The notes under the pieces are model-generated. The model saw only the letters and a program-made list of their open reading frames with translations, did not search any database and was not told where the DNA came from. This document shows, in pieces, positions 8,510 to 17,200 of a DNA stretch of 64,000 bases. Every line of letters begins with the position of its first letter. Position 1 is the first letter of the stretch. Source of the stretch: Arthrobacter terricola (GTDB lineage: Bacteria; Actinomycetota; Actinomycetes; Actinomycetales; Micrococcaceae); assembly GCF_004354015.1 (NCBI RefSeq), contig NZ_SMRU01000022.1, positions 38,331-102,330 of the forward strand. The letters are read 5' to 3'. The translations under genes were made by a program, and so were the position numbers.

Positions 8510-10653
8510 TGCGCCGGCACTCCGTGCGTGCGCGGTCCGGCTGTCCGCTCACTGGCGTGGCTGTCCGGTGCCGGCGGCCGGCGTCGGGCAAACCGGTGAA
8601 GCCGGCCCGCGGCGATCAACGCCGCGGCCAGTTGGGCCGCCAGCCAGAGCACGGAGATACCGGTCAGGCCGTACTGCTGTGCGACGGCCGGCGCCGGGGC
8701 GAGCGCAAGAATGCACGCGGTGATCGCGACGATCGAGGATTCGGCCAGTCGTCCGGTGGAGCGGCATACCCCGTAATAGACCTGGGTGACACAGGTCAAC
8801 ATCAAGGCGGGGACCAGGACCGGCAGAAGCACCCAGGTCGACGCGTAGCGCGGGCCCAGCAGCGGCAGCAGCAGCCACCCGGCCGCCAACAACAGCACCC
8901 CGGCAAGGGCTGTGAGGAACAGGCTCATCTGCAAGGCCCTCCGGATCAGACCCGGGCGTGAGACGGGCTGGGGACCGGAGGTGTCCGCGGCGATGGCTGC
9001 CTGGAGGGAATAGCCCGCTGACTGCGGTACGAAAAAGATCGCCGAGGAAAGCATCCACACGACATACCAGGCCGCGGCTGCCGAGGTGTTCAATGCCGCT
9101 GCCACGATCAGGGGAAGGACATAGCCGGGGGCACGATCGGCGAGCATCAAAGCATACTGGCGCAGGCCCGGACCCAGTACTTTCACCGCTTCGCGGGCGT
9201 TGAGCCGGGTCCAGTCCGGAGCTGCATCGGAGCGCCTGAGTTGGCGCACCCCGAACACGACGCTGGCCAAAGCGCCGACGGCGACCGGGGCGACGACAGC
9301 GGCCGGCTCCCGGTAGCCGGCAATCACGAAGACTGCCAAGGTGCCGAGCTGGAACAGGGCTTGCACGAGGCTGCGGATCAACGCTCGATCGGCGCGTGCC
9401 TGCGCGACGGCGATGTGGTCAAGCTGAAACGCGACGGCAGCCAGGAGCGCAGCCGCGAAGAAGGCGGCAGTCATGGCCGGATCCTGCCACGCCGTGCCAA
9501 CGCCGGAACCCAGGAAGGACGTGACCAGGACCAGGCCGCCGGCACCGAGCAGCGACGAAAAGACCACCGCCGCCATGCTCGCCGGGATGAGGGTCCGGCC
9601 GCCGTCCTGCTGGGCCGGCAGCAGGTTCAAGGTTGCCGGACCGATTCCGAGCATGCCCAACTGCACAGTGAGTAAAGCAGCGGAAACCACGGCAGATGCC
9701 AGGCCCAGACGGTCCGGAGACGTAGCAAGGGCCGCCATGGCCCAAAACAGCAGCCCGGCCGCCATCGGTGCAATACGGGCTGCGGCCAGCCACACAGCGT
9801 TCCCGCCCAGGGAAAGCCCGTTCGGGGGAAGTTTGAGCAAGGTGGCGCACATCGCACGATAGTTATGAAAGGCGAAGCCGGCCCAGTACGGGAGGAACTT
9901 CGGGGCAGTGGCCAGAGAGATCACAATCCCGCGCACGGTGGCCAGCAGAGGCAGGAAAGCCAGCCATCCTGCCCGGCGTGGGTGCTTGCGCATGGTCCTC
10001 GCCAGACCGGACCCGTCCTGGAGCCACTGGTCCTGCGCGTACTCGAAGCTGTCTGCGAAGCGGTGCCTGACAAAGGTCGTGGCCGAGACCCCGATCCGGT
10101 ACCCCGCGTCCTCAAGCCGGATCCGGAGCTCGATGTCCTCCCCGGACCGGAAGCTTTCATCGAAACCAGCCTCGAGCAGCACGCGACGGCGCATGAGCGA
10201 TGCGCTGACCCCGAACCATGAGCGGACCCTGCTGTGATTATGGTGCCAGGCGAGGGCCGCTCCCCAGTAGCCCGCGCCGTCGGGCTCGCTGACGAGACCG
10301 AACTGCAGACCGTCGAAACCACCCGACTCGAATTCGTCCATCAGGTGTTCGAGGGCGCCGGGCGGCACAATGACGTCGGCGTCAATGAGCGCTACAAGGT
10401 CCGCGCGTGCTGCCCTGGCGCCGAGCATGCGCGCTGCGGGCAGGCCGCGTCCGTCGTCGGAGATGATGACGGCCCCCAACGAACGGGCAATCTCGACGGT
10501 GGAGTCCTGGGAGCATCCGTCAACGACTATGACTTCGCGGGGATTCTGGGCGATAACAGACCTCAGGCATCCGTCCAGCCAGTTCGCTGCGTTGCGTGCC
10601 GGGATTACGACCGAAATGTCCAGGACGCTACCGGCCTGGACATGCTTGCTCAT
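8506..10653 (-). CDS. GT2 glycosyltransferase fused to a Wzx/MATE-type flippase
   Basis: A 715-residue two-domain protein. Residues 1-~250 are a GT-A family 2 domain: S-V-V-I-P-A-R-N-A opening, D-G-C-S-Q-D-S, the metal-binding D-A-D at ~95, and a G-E-D-I-E-L acceptor-side acidic motif. Residues ~290-690 carry about 12 TM helices resembling polysaccharide-exporter (Wzx/MATE) proteins. The two activities are normally separate proteins: cytosolic sugar addition to a lipid-linked intermediate, then its flipping. The start is ATG 10653, in an ATGA overlap with the kinase-like gene. The open frame to 11403 is an antisense extension. The domains are well supported; the substrate is unknown. Confidence 0.75.
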   Translation of the reverse strand: MSKHVQAGSVLDISVVIPARNAANWLDGCLRSVIAQNPREVIVVDGCSQDSTVEIARSLGAVIISDDGRGLPAARMLGARAARADLVALIDADVIVPPGALEHLMDEFESGGFDGLQFGLVSEPDGAGYWGAALAWHHNHSRVRSWFGVSASLMRRRVLLEAGFDESFRSGEDIELRIRLEDAGYRIGVSATTFVRHRFADSFEYAQDQWLQDGSGLARTMRKHPRRAGWLAFLPLLATVRGIVISLATAPKFLPYWAGFAFHNYRAMCATLLKLPPNGLSLGGNAVWLAAARIAPMAAGLLFWAMAALATSPDRLGLASAVVSAALLTVQLGMLGIGPATLNLLPAQQDGGRTLIPASMAAVVFSSLLGAGGLVLVTSFLGSGVGTAWQDPAMTAAFFAAALLAAVAFQLDHIAVAQARADRALIRSLVQALFQLGTLAVFVIAGYREPAAVVAPVAVGALASVVFGVRQLRRSDAAPDWTRLNAREAVKVLGPGLRQYALMLADRAPGYVLPLIVAAALNTSAAAAWYVVWMLSSAIFFVPQSAGYSLQAAIAADTSGPQPVSRPGLIRRALQMSLFLTALAGVLLLAAGWLLLPLLGPRYASTWVLLPVLVPALMLTCVTQVYYGVCRSTGRLAESSIVAITACILALAPAPAVAQQYGLTGISVLWLAAQLAAALIAAGRLHRFARRRPPAPDSHASERTAGPRTHGVPAQ

Positions 10654-11738
10654 GCCCGGCCTTCCACCATGGATACGACAGTGGCCGAGACATGATCGGA
10701 CGTCCGGTCTGCCGACCATGACGCGGGCAGGCGCAGCAGGAAGCACGGCACCTCGCCCAAGCCCCGGGCAATGACGGAGGTCTTCGCCGAAAAATGGTCG
10801 CTCAGGGGTACCAGCCCCGTGGCTCCGAGTGCCTCGATGAGGCGCCGCGAGACCGATGGCAGCTCCGAATGGAAGTTTCCCACGATCCTTGATGCCATCC
10901 AGGCGTTCGAGCGCCGCTCGAGCCTGGCCTCCGAATCGTCGTAACGTTCGAGGAAGATCGCGAGCCGGAGAGGCGCTGACTGCGCGATCTTGTCCGCTCC
11001 AAACACCTCGGCAGGGTGGACCATCCGGTGTTCGGGGGACCACCGGCGGGTGAACGCGGCGGTCCGTGGATACCTGACGATCACCGGGTGGACTGCGGTG
11101 GCCAGGTTGCTCACGGTCGAGGTCAGCCAGCCAGGCGCGAGGGGCTTGCGGACACCCTGGAACAGCTCCGGGTAGATCGGCCGGTGGTGGGGTTTGATGA
11201 ACATGGGTTTCGCGTAGGACAGCAGATCGCCCCGCCCGGTGAGGAATCCCCAGTCGTCCGCCATGAAGCCCACGCCGGGCATGGCCATCAGTTTCGCCAC
11301 CGTACTGGTTTTCCCCACGCCGCCCCATGCCGGGAGCAGGACGCCGGATCCCCTGAAGTCCACGATGGCCGCGTGGACCATCGCGGTGTCCTGTTGGATG
11401 CACAGGTGGTCCAGCAAAGGCACAACCGCGGTCAACAGTTCTCCGGGTCCTTCGACGGCGAATCCGCGTTCCGTCCGTACGATCCGTACCCGGTCCTCCG
11501 GGAGGAACAAAGAATCGTCCGTATAGCGGTAGGCGTCCTCGGCGCGTGATTGAGCGGGAACACCGGTGATGGTGCCGCTCACTTCCAGCTGAACAGCCGA
11601 GGCAGAAGGGCCCAGGAAGGGCCCGAGCATATCGCGCAGCTGCGCCTCGCCCGGCGTGCCCGGTGCGACCTTGAGGTCGACGCGTCCGTGCACATCAAAC
11701 ACGGATGTCGGTAAGGCAGTGGTCTGTTGACTAGTCAT
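10650..11738 (-). CDS. HPr-kinase-like P-loop protein in polysaccharide operon
   Basis: A 362-residue predicted cytosolic protein. A P-loop W-G-G-V-G-K-T-S is visible around residues 138-145. It is preceded by M-V-H-A-A-I-V and followed by G-F-M-A-D-D-W-G, which matches the HprK/PEP-carboxykinase-like fold: nucleotide loop plus a downstream acidic pair. Classic HPr kinase phosphorylates Ser46 of HPr, but HprK-like proteins also sit in lasso-peptide and polysaccharide clusters, where targets differ. No HPr gene is nearby. It overlaps the upstream GT2 gene by 8 bp and the downstream fusion by 4 bp, so all are made together. A serine/sugar kinase or regulatory role in glycan assembly is inference. 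Confidence 0.7.
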   Translation of the reverse strand: MTSQQTTALPTSVFDVHGRVDLKVAPGTPGEAQLRDMLGPFLGPSASAVQLEVSGTITGVPAQSRAEDAYRYTDDSLFLPEDRVRIVRTERGFAVEGPGELLTAVVPLLDHLCIQQDTAMVHAAIVDFRGSGVLLPAWGGVGKTSTVAKLMAMPGVGFMADDWGFLTGRGDLLSYAKPMFIKPHHRPIYPELFQGVRKPLAPGWLTSTVSNLATAVHPVIVRYPRTAAFTRRWSPEHRMVHPAEVFGADKIAQSAPLRLAIFLERYDDSEARLERRSNAWMASRIVGNFHSELPSVSRRLIEALGATGLVPLSDHFSAKTSVIARGLGEVPCFLLRLPASWSADRTSDHVSATVVSMVEGRA

Positions 11739-12759
11739 TGGTCCCTGCCTCCGCGCCGTCGGTCCGGATGCGCCGATAAAGAAACACGGTCCCGGGCTGG
11801 CGCCGGCGCGGCGAAGAGGCCTGCCACAGGCTGTTCAGGTAGCCGACGGCCGTGACAGCGAGGACTGCTACCACCACTCCTGCCCGGGCGACTCCGCCGG
11901 GGTCCCCGCCCTGCCCGAACGAACGGAGCCCTCTGAAGACTGCGCGGGGCAGTACACGGCGGACATACCGGCGTTCCGGTCCAAGGATTTCGGCACGGCC
12001 CGAAAGCCGGGTGACCTGGGCCTTGGACACACCTTCGGACCATGCCCGTGCCAGGATGTAACGCAAGGTGCCACGGTTGGCCGGCACGTGATGCAGGACC
12101 ACTGCCGCCGGTTCGTAGACCACCCGGGTGCCAGGGGCGTTGATGGACGCCCGGATGCACATCTCGGTCTCCTCGCAGCCAAGAGGGCGTGCCCCTTGCC
12201 TGCCAAGGGAGGCATGGAAACCTCCGACCTGTTCAAACACCTCATGACGGAAGGACATGTTCGCGCCGATGACGTTGCGGACCTGGGTAGCGACCCGTGG
12301 CAATCCCCTGTAGGTGCACCCTACGATCCAGTCGAGTTCTTCTGGAAAGTACGCCGGCCTGCCGGATTCCCAAACAGGTTCAACCCGTCCTCCCACTGCC
12401 AACACATCCGGGTCGTCATAAAGAGGAACGAGCCTGGCCAGCCAATCCGAGGTTGCTTCGGCATCGTCGTCCAGGAACACGACAATCTCGCCGGTGGCCG
12501 TCTGCACCCCGGTGTTCCGGGCGCCGGAAAGACCTGTCGGTCCGGAATTCTCAACTACTTCCACGCCCGTCACGGCTTCTGCCAGACGAAGGTACAGGCC
12601 CCTGTTATGGTCAACGACGACGATGACCTGCTCAGGCGGGAGCGATTGCTCAAGTACTGAGCCGATCCCGCGCAGCAGAAGATCCCACCGGTCCTCGGTG
12701 AAGCAACAAATCACGATGCTGACACTGGGTCCCGCCATGCTCCCGGGCATCTCAGTCAT
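11731..12759 (-). CDS. GT2 family glycosyltransferase
   Basis: A 342-residue GT-A glycosyltransferase. It opens V-S-I-V-I-C-C-F-T, then has an early D-H-N-R-G loop, the metal/nucleotide-sugar motif D-D-D-A-E at ~96, and G-C-E-E-T-E at ~195 for the catalytic acidic residues. One hydrophobic segment (~285-305) near the C-terminus probably anchors it to the membrane. It is similar to sugar transferases of surface-polysaccharide clusters. The start is ATG 12759, overlapping the first operon gene by 8 bp. The sugar donor is not determinable. Confidence 0.8.
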   Translation of the reverse strand: MTEMPGSMAGPSVSIVICCFTEDRWDLLLRGIGSVLEQSLPPEQVIVVVDHNRGLYLRLAEAVTGVEVVENSGPTGLSGARNTGVQTATGEIVVFLDDDAEATSDWLARLVPLYDDPDVLAVGGRVEPVWESGRPAYFPEELDWIVGCTYRGLPRVATQVRNVIGANMSFRHEVFEQVGGFHASLGRQGARPLGCEETEMCIRASINAPGTRVVYEPAAVVLHHVPANRGTLRYILARAWSEGVSKAQVTRLSGRAEILGPERRYVRRVLPRAVFRGLRSFGQGGDPGGVARAGVVVAVLAVTAVGYLNSLWQASSPRRRQPGTVFLYRRIRTDGAEAGTND

Positions 12760-13627
12760 CCCCCAGGACCGTCAGGACCGTTTTCGGGTCGGTAGGTAGA
12801 TGCGGAAGCCTTGAATCGGGGTAGCGGTATTTCACCCGTCGAAGGGCTTCCGGCCTCGCCCCCGCCGTCGGAGCATCCCATCCGAGGCATTCGCGGGTCA
12901 ATGTGCGCAAAACCCGCCAGCCATCGTGGAACGTCTGGAGGTTGGAATTGCCCGAAATGCGCGTCAGCTCATGGCTAGGGACCTCGGCGATCAGCAGTCC
13001 GGCCTGGGCTGCCCGGGAAATCAGCTCCGTCTCTATTTCGAACCCGTCGGACTTAAGCTCGAGGATCTCCAAGCACTCCTTGCGGAACGCGATGTAGCCA
13101 TAGCAAAGGTCCGAGAAATTACAGTGCAAGGCCCTGTTCGCGAGCCTGGTGAGCGCGCGGTTGCCCAGGTTCCGCAAGCGCGTCAGGTCATCCGATCCGC
13201 CGCCGGTGACATAGCGGGAGCCTTTGACGAAATCGTAGTCGTGCTGCAGGGGTGAGACGAACCACCCGATTTCCCTCGGGTCCATGCTTCCATCCGCGTC
13301 CAGCATGACGATGATATCCCCCGTGGCTGCGGCGAAACCGGCCCGCATGGCGGCGCCTTTGCCGGCCTGCAGCTCGTTCACCACGACGACGTCGAAGCGC
13401 AGCGCGCGGGCGACGTCGATAGTCAGGTCCTCGGACCGGCCATCGACGACAATCACTTCGTCAACGTACGAGGGCATTCGCCTCAGCACCCATGGAAGAT
13501 TCAGCGCCTCATTCAACGTAGGGATCACCACGCTGATTGAGGCCGCCGGGAACGAAGCTCCCGCGACCGAAGATGCCGGGTTCCGCTCAGCAGCCCTCTC
13601 CAGATGCTCGATGGACAACCAGCTCAC
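12752..13627 (-). CDS. GT2 glycosyltransferase, DPM1/undecaprenyl-P-sugar synthase-like
   Basis: The first gene of the operon. The GT2 core starts S-V-V-I-P-T-L-N-E and contains V-D-G-R-S-E-D, K-G-A-A-M-R-A-G-F, the metal motif L-D-A-D-G-S-M-D, K-G-S-R-Y, and the G-N-R-A-L-T-R-L-A-N / L-C-Y-G-Y block typical of dolichol-phosphate-mannose-synthase-like enzymes. These load a sugar onto polyprenyl phosphate. I chose GTG 13627, preceded by a GGGCGGGG purine run (291 residues). The frame stays open to a GTG at 13780, but those 51 extra residues look non-conserved and would place the start inside the direct-repeat operator region. Start certainty is low; family certainty is high. Confidence 0.78.
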   Translation of the reverse strand: MSWLSIEHLERAAERNPASSVAGASFPAASISVVIPTLNEALNLPWVLRRMPSYVDEVIVVDGRSEDLTIDVARALRFDVVVVNELQAGKGAAMRAGFAAATGDIIVMLDADGSMDPREIGWFVSPLQHDYDFVKGSRYVTGGGSDDLTRLRNLGNRALTRLANRALHCNFSDLCYGYIAFRKECLEILELKSDGFEIETELISRAAQAGLLIAEVPSHELTRISGNSNLQTFHDGWRVLRTLTRECLGWDAPTAGARPEALRRVKYRYPDSRLPHLPTDPKTVLTVLGDD

Positions 13628-14077
13628 CCCCGCCCACCGGTGCAAAATGCATACCGGCAACCAGCTGATCGGTATGCCGCTTGCCGACCTGGCGGTCGCC
13701 GGGAAGACGCGTCTGCGTAGCTCATGACCGAACCTCGATCTCACTGACGATCTACGCACCAGGACAGGTGCAGTAGGCACGAGCTTGAAACCGCGCCCGT
13801 TACAGCCCCGTTACAGAAACCGCTTCAGGCAGGCGAGCAGTGGACGAGCAAAGTTCAGCACAAGAATTTCCCGATCCAAGCATCTGGACGCAAGTACCGG
13901 AATCGGGATGTCCGTAATTTTGGTTGCTCAAGACAAGTACCGATTACTCGCGCGCCGCGGGGCCGCCGACCGTAATGTCGGAGCATCGACCAATAGCGCT
14001 CCAAGCGGACCCACACGAGTAGCTCCGGGCAGCTGGCGGCTTCAAAGAGTATCCGACGTTCTACGGGGGTACAAGGG
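13628..14077. promoter_or_regulatory. Divergent promoter region of polysaccharide operon and SARP gene
   Basis: About 450 bp without a clear gene (297 bp if the longer GTG 13780 start is used). It separates the minus-strand polysaccharide operon from the plus-strand SARP gene and must hold both promoters. The only striking structure is the triple direct repeat at 13797-13828. Confidence 0.5.
13797..13828. promoter_or_regulatory. SARP-box-like triple direct repeat
   Basis: CCGTTACAG occurs at 13797-13805 and again at 13808-13816 (11-bp period); a 7/9 match CCGCTTCAG follows at 13820-13828. SARP/BTAD activators bind short direct repeats spaced about one helical turn, overlapping the -35 region. 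The divergent SARP gene at 14078 makes it the obvious candidate binder. The link is inferred. Confidence 0.5.
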
Positions 14078-14884
14078 GTGGCTAAAAAGCAAAAGCCCGA
14101 GTGGTCGCTGAGCCTGCTCAACGGGTGGACCTTGACCAGGGCCGGCAAACGGCAGAAGGTTGCTCATCGTCAGCAACGCCTAATCACCGCGCTGGCCCTT
14201 TTCGGAGAGCGGCCACGCAGTTTCCTCGCCGGCCTCTTGTGGCCGGAATCCTCCGAGGCCCAGGCTGCCGTCGGCCTGCGGGTGAGTATCTGGCACATCA
14301 GCCATGAATTGCCGGGACTGCTCGATGCGGAGGGAACCGCTGATGTTTCCGTCGCCCTCAGCCCGCAGGTGCGCATCGACGTCATCAAGCTCGAGCGCAA
14401 GCTGCGCAAGCCCGCCTCGGATAGGCCGGATGCGTATCAGCGGTGGGAACGGTTGCGGAAATCGGAGTTGCTTCCTGGATGGTATGAAGACTGGATCCTC
14501 GCCGAGCAGGAACGCTTCCGCACCATGCGGACCGCGGCCTTGGACTCCCTCGCCGAGTACCACCTTCGCCAGGGAAACGCAGAGGAGACAAAGGCGGCTA
14601 CTTCGCTGGCGATCGCCCTGGAGCCGTTCCGGGAATCATCGTACCGCTTGCTCATTCAGGCCCACCTCGCCACCGGGGACCTTGTCTCCGCCCTAGACAT
14701 CTACCGGGGTTTTACGGCCGGATTGCGACGCGAATTCGGCGTGGATCCATCCCCGTCGCTCGCCGGCCTGATCCACCACGCGGTGGGCGTCAGCGGACGT
14801 CAGCATCCTTTCGGAAGCCTGCCGTTCAGCCAGATGTATTCCAATGTTCACACCCTGGCGACCGACCGGAGGCTGATGGAGTGA
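14078..14884 (+). CDS. SARP/BTAD-family transcriptional activator
   Basis: A 268-residue regulator. An N-terminal winged-helix OmpR-type domain (~1-95) contains the short L-L-N-G-W-T-L start and the L-I-T-A-L-A-L-F / L-L-W-P-E-S pattern typical of SARP proteins. A bacterial transcriptional activator (BTAD) helical repeat domain (~100-250) follows, with W-Y-E-D-W-I-L-A-E-Q-E-R and the late R-E-F-G-V-D-P-S-P. SARPs usually activate neighbouring biosynthetic clusters. Its divergence from the polysaccharide operon makes that operon the likely target. The GTG start at 14078 follows GGGGGT by about 8 nt. Only the two-domain core is present, with no NB-ARC extension. Confidence 0.8.
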   Translation: MAKKQKPEWSLSLLNGWTLTRAGKRQKVAHRQQRLITALALFGERPRSFLAGLLWPESSEAQAAVGLRVSIWHISHELPGLLDAEGTADVSVALSPQVRIDVIKLERKLRKPASDRPDAYQRWERLRKSELLPGWYEDWILAEQERFRTMRTAALDSLAEYHLRQGNAEETKAATSLAIALEPFRESSYRLLIQAHLATGDLVSALDIYRGFTAGLRREFGVDPSPSLAGLIHHAVGVSGRQHPFGSLPFSQMYSNVHTLATDRRLME

Positions 14885-14894
14885 ACGCCGTTAG

Positions 14895-16607
14895 TTATCG
14901 GTGGCGGCGCCCCACCCACAGTCCATGAAGCAAGGCAACCACTGACGCCACCATCAGCACATTGCCGAACACCATGTCGTCCGCCCGCAGGATGGCACCA
15001 GCGATGAGTAGTGCACCAAAAATCACCAACGACGCCAATCGGCGAGTCACACGGGTGAGCCGCGACACCTGTTGCTCGAGTCGGGGGTTGGCCACGGAAA
15101 GCGGGCCTTCCTCGATGCGGGCCAGTAGCCCATCGACGCGTTTGGGCAGACCAAAGGCGATCCCAACGGCGTCGAACGCTTGCCGAGCCACCTCCTGCAC
15201 GACGTTGCCGCGCTCGTCTCGCATCAACTGTGCCGCATAGGGCTCGACCGAATCCCACAAATTGAACCGGGCGTCCAATGAACTGCACACGCCCGAGGTC
15301 AGCGACATCGCGCGGATGATGAGCAGGAAGTTCTCCGGCAACTGGAACGGCAACGAACGAATCACGTCGCCGAATTCCACTGCGAAATCACGGAACTCCT
15401 TCGGATCCACCTCTCGAAGCTCGGCAAAGCCCATACCACCGAACCTGGCGAAAAGTTTGGTCATCGCCCGCTCAAGCCCGGCCGAGTCAGTCGACGGCAC
15501 GAGCACACCCAAGTCCTTGATCGCCGCCACAAGACCCTTGCCGTCACGCGACGCGGCTGCGATCAGCAGCTTCCGCAGGCCGCTGCGCGTCTTGGGCGGA
15601 ACTTCGCCCATCATGCCGAAGTCGATGAACGTCAGCTTCCACGGATGTTCGGCGGATGAATCCTCAACCGGAGTGATGAAGATATTGCCAGGGTGCGGAT
15701 CGGCGTGGAAAAAGCCATTAGTGAATAACTGGTCGAACATGACGGAAGCGAAAACCGGGGCGACCTGCACGGGGTCGATGCCGGCTGCGAGAAGCGCCTC
15801 CGAGTCAGTGATCTTGATCGCCGTGACATCTTCCAGGGTGAGCGCCCGGCGGGTGGTCCGCTCCCAAACGACGCGTGGCGCAGCTACCCTGCGGTCATCG
15901 GCGAAATCAGCGGCAAAGCGCTCAGCATTGGCCGCCTCATTCATATAGTCGATCTCTTCGAGGCTGGTCTGCGAAAACTCCTTGATCAAGGCGGGAACGT
16001 CGGCACGATTGGCGACGATGCGGATTCGGCTGAGCCAGCCGCCCACCTTGCGCAGCGCAGCCAGGTCGACGGCGACGATCGCGTCGATTCCCGGTCGTTG
16101 CACCTTTAGGACGCCGCTGTCGAGCCCGGTGTCAGCGGCGTCGTCAGGGCTCAGTTGTGCGCGGTGCGCCTGACCGAGGGACGCGGCGGCAATGGGTGTC
16201 TCCTCGACCGCTACGAACGCCGCATTAAGCGGCACCCCCAGCTCCGCCTCCGCCAAGGCCCGGATTTCCGGGAAGGGGACGGGTGGTACTTCGTCCTGCA
16301 GCCCTTCCAGCTCCGAGGTTATTTCGGGGGGAAGTACGTCGAGCCTGGATGACATGAACTGGCCGACTTTGATCATCAAGCCGCCGAGTTCAACCGCGAG
16401 TTGATGGAAGCGCTGTGCGAAGCGCCGCATTCTCCTGGTGCGGGTGCGTTCGGCAACCCTGCCCAGCCCGATTCGTGGCAGGAACAGCTCGAACCACCAG
16501 GTCACGGCTAGATGCCACGCGGCGAAACGGATGATTCGTCGGTAACGGGCACGGGACTTCCCGGCGCCGGGCACCGGGTCTGCCCGGTCGCGTTGAACCG
16601 ACGTCAC
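14895..16607 (-). CDS. UbiB/ABC1 (AarF) atypical kinase family protein
   Basis: A 570-residue membrane-associated atypical kinase. The family hallmark K-V-G-Q-F lies at ~80-84, then the Ala-rich loop A-A-A-S-L-G-Q-A-H-R-A, the V-L-K-V-Q-R-P-G-I strand with the nucleotide-binding Lys, the catalytic H-A-D-P-H-P-G-N loop, and the metal-binding D-F-G. Two hydrophobic segments at the C-terminus (~520-560) anchor it. UbiB proteins support isoprenoid-quinone or other prenyl-lipid metabolism by ATP-dependent action. In actinobacteria the exact target is unclear. It starts 4 bp after a PadR gene, so it is probably co-transcribed with its own repressor. Confidence 0.85.
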   Translation of the reverse strand: MTSVQRDRADPVPGAGKSRARYRRIIRFAAWHLAVTWWFELFLPRIGLGRVAERTRTRRMRRFAQRFHQLAVELGGLMIKVGQFMSSRLDVLPPEITSELEGLQDEVPPVPFPEIRALAEAELGVPLNAAFVAVEETPIAAASLGQAHRAQLSPDDAADTGLDSGVLKVQRPGIDAIVAVDLAALRKVGGWLSRIRIVANRADVPALIKEFSQTSLEEIDYMNEAANAERFAADFADDRRVAAPRVVWERTTRRALTLEDVTAIKITDSEALLAAGIDPVQVAPVFASVMFDQLFTNGFFHADPHPGNIFITPVEDSSAEHPWKLTFIDFGMMGEVPPKTRSGLRKLLIAAASRDGKGLVAAIKDLGVLVPSTDSAGLERAMTKLFARFGGMGFAELREVDPKEFRDFAVEFGDVIRSLPFQLPENFLLIIRAMSLTSGVCSSLDARFNLWDSVEPYAAQLMRDERGNVVQEVARQAFDAVGIAFGLPKRVDGLLARIEEGPLSVANPRLEQQVSRLTRVTRRLASLVIFGALLIAGAILRADDMVFGNVLMVASVVALLHGLWVGRRHR

Positions 16608-16611
16608 CCCG

Positions 16612-17148
16612 TCAATCCTGGGCGAGGATCGAATAGAGCCGACGACGGGCCTCGTCGAGCACCGTCACGGCCTCCTGGACCTGCTTCGGCGTGCCCGTAC
16701 GAGCCACCTGGCCCACGACTTGCGCAAGCTCAACGCCGGCCTTAGGCAGAGCGGCGAACCCGACGCCTGATCCTGCTGGCTCCCACAACGATGAAGGATC
16801 AGCGCCCGCCACTTCCTCGCGACCGGCCTGGGTCAGCGAGTAGATTTTGCGGCCATTCGATTCCTCGGCAGTGAGGAGCCCCTCGTCGGCCAGCAATTGA
16901 AGGGTCGGATAGACAGAGCCAGCGCTCGGCTTCCATTTGCCACCGCTTCGCTCCTCGATTTCATGGATGACCTGATAGCCATGCATCGGCTGCTCAGCGA
17001 GCACGGCGAGCACCGCCAACCGAACTTCACCACGACCCACGCGGCTGCCCGGACGCTTCTCAAATCTTGAACGGAAATCCTCAACGGCCTGCCAGACGCC
17101 GTCAATATTTCCAGCTCCAAACCCGCCTGCCGGGAACGAATCCTGCAT
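16612..17148 (-). CDS. PadR-family transcriptional regulator
   Basis: A 178-residue regulator. The PadR winged helix (~45-115) shows V-R-L-A-V-L-A-V-L-A-E-Q-P-M-H-G-Y-Q and the wing S-A-G-S-V-Y-P-T-L-Q-L-L. A C-terminal helical dimerisation region follows. PadR proteins repress adjacent operons in response to small molecules or stress. The start is ATG 17148 behind GGAGGA; the frame extends upstream but lacks a better site. It is followed after 4 bp by the UbiB-like kinase gene, an arrangement that suggests autoregulation. The triple direct repeat at 17171-17200 lies right upstream of its ribosome binding site. Confidence 0.85.
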   Translation of the reverse strand: MQDSFPAGGFGAGNIDGVWQAVEDFRSRFEKRPGSRVGRGEVRLAVLAVLAEQPMHGYQVIHEIEERSGGKWKPSAGSVYPTLQLLADEGLLTAEESNGRKIYSLTQAGREEVAGADPSSLWEPAGSGVGFAALPKAGVELAQVVGQVARTGTPKQVQEAVTVLDEARRRLYSILAQD

Positions 17149-17170
17149 CACGCGTTCCTCCGTCAATCGC

Positions 17171-17200
17171 GAACGATTTACAACGATAGTCAACGATATG
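17171..17200. promoter_or_regulatory. Triple 10-bp direct repeat upstream of padR-like gene
   Basis: Three consecutive decamers, GAACGATTTA, CAACGATAGT and CAACGATATG, share xAACGAT at an exact 10-bp period, so they face the same side of the helix. A related GATATTGAGCGATAT lies at about 17240-17254. PadR operators are usually inverted repeats, so the binder is uncertain. Confidence 0.4.

Noticed and set aside
10654..11403. N-terminal extension of 250 residues on the GT2-flippase fusion
   Set aside because: It lies in another frame of the HprK-like gene, is Arg/Gly/Pro-rich and lacks protein-like pattern; ATG 10653 gives the ATGA overlap expected in this operon.
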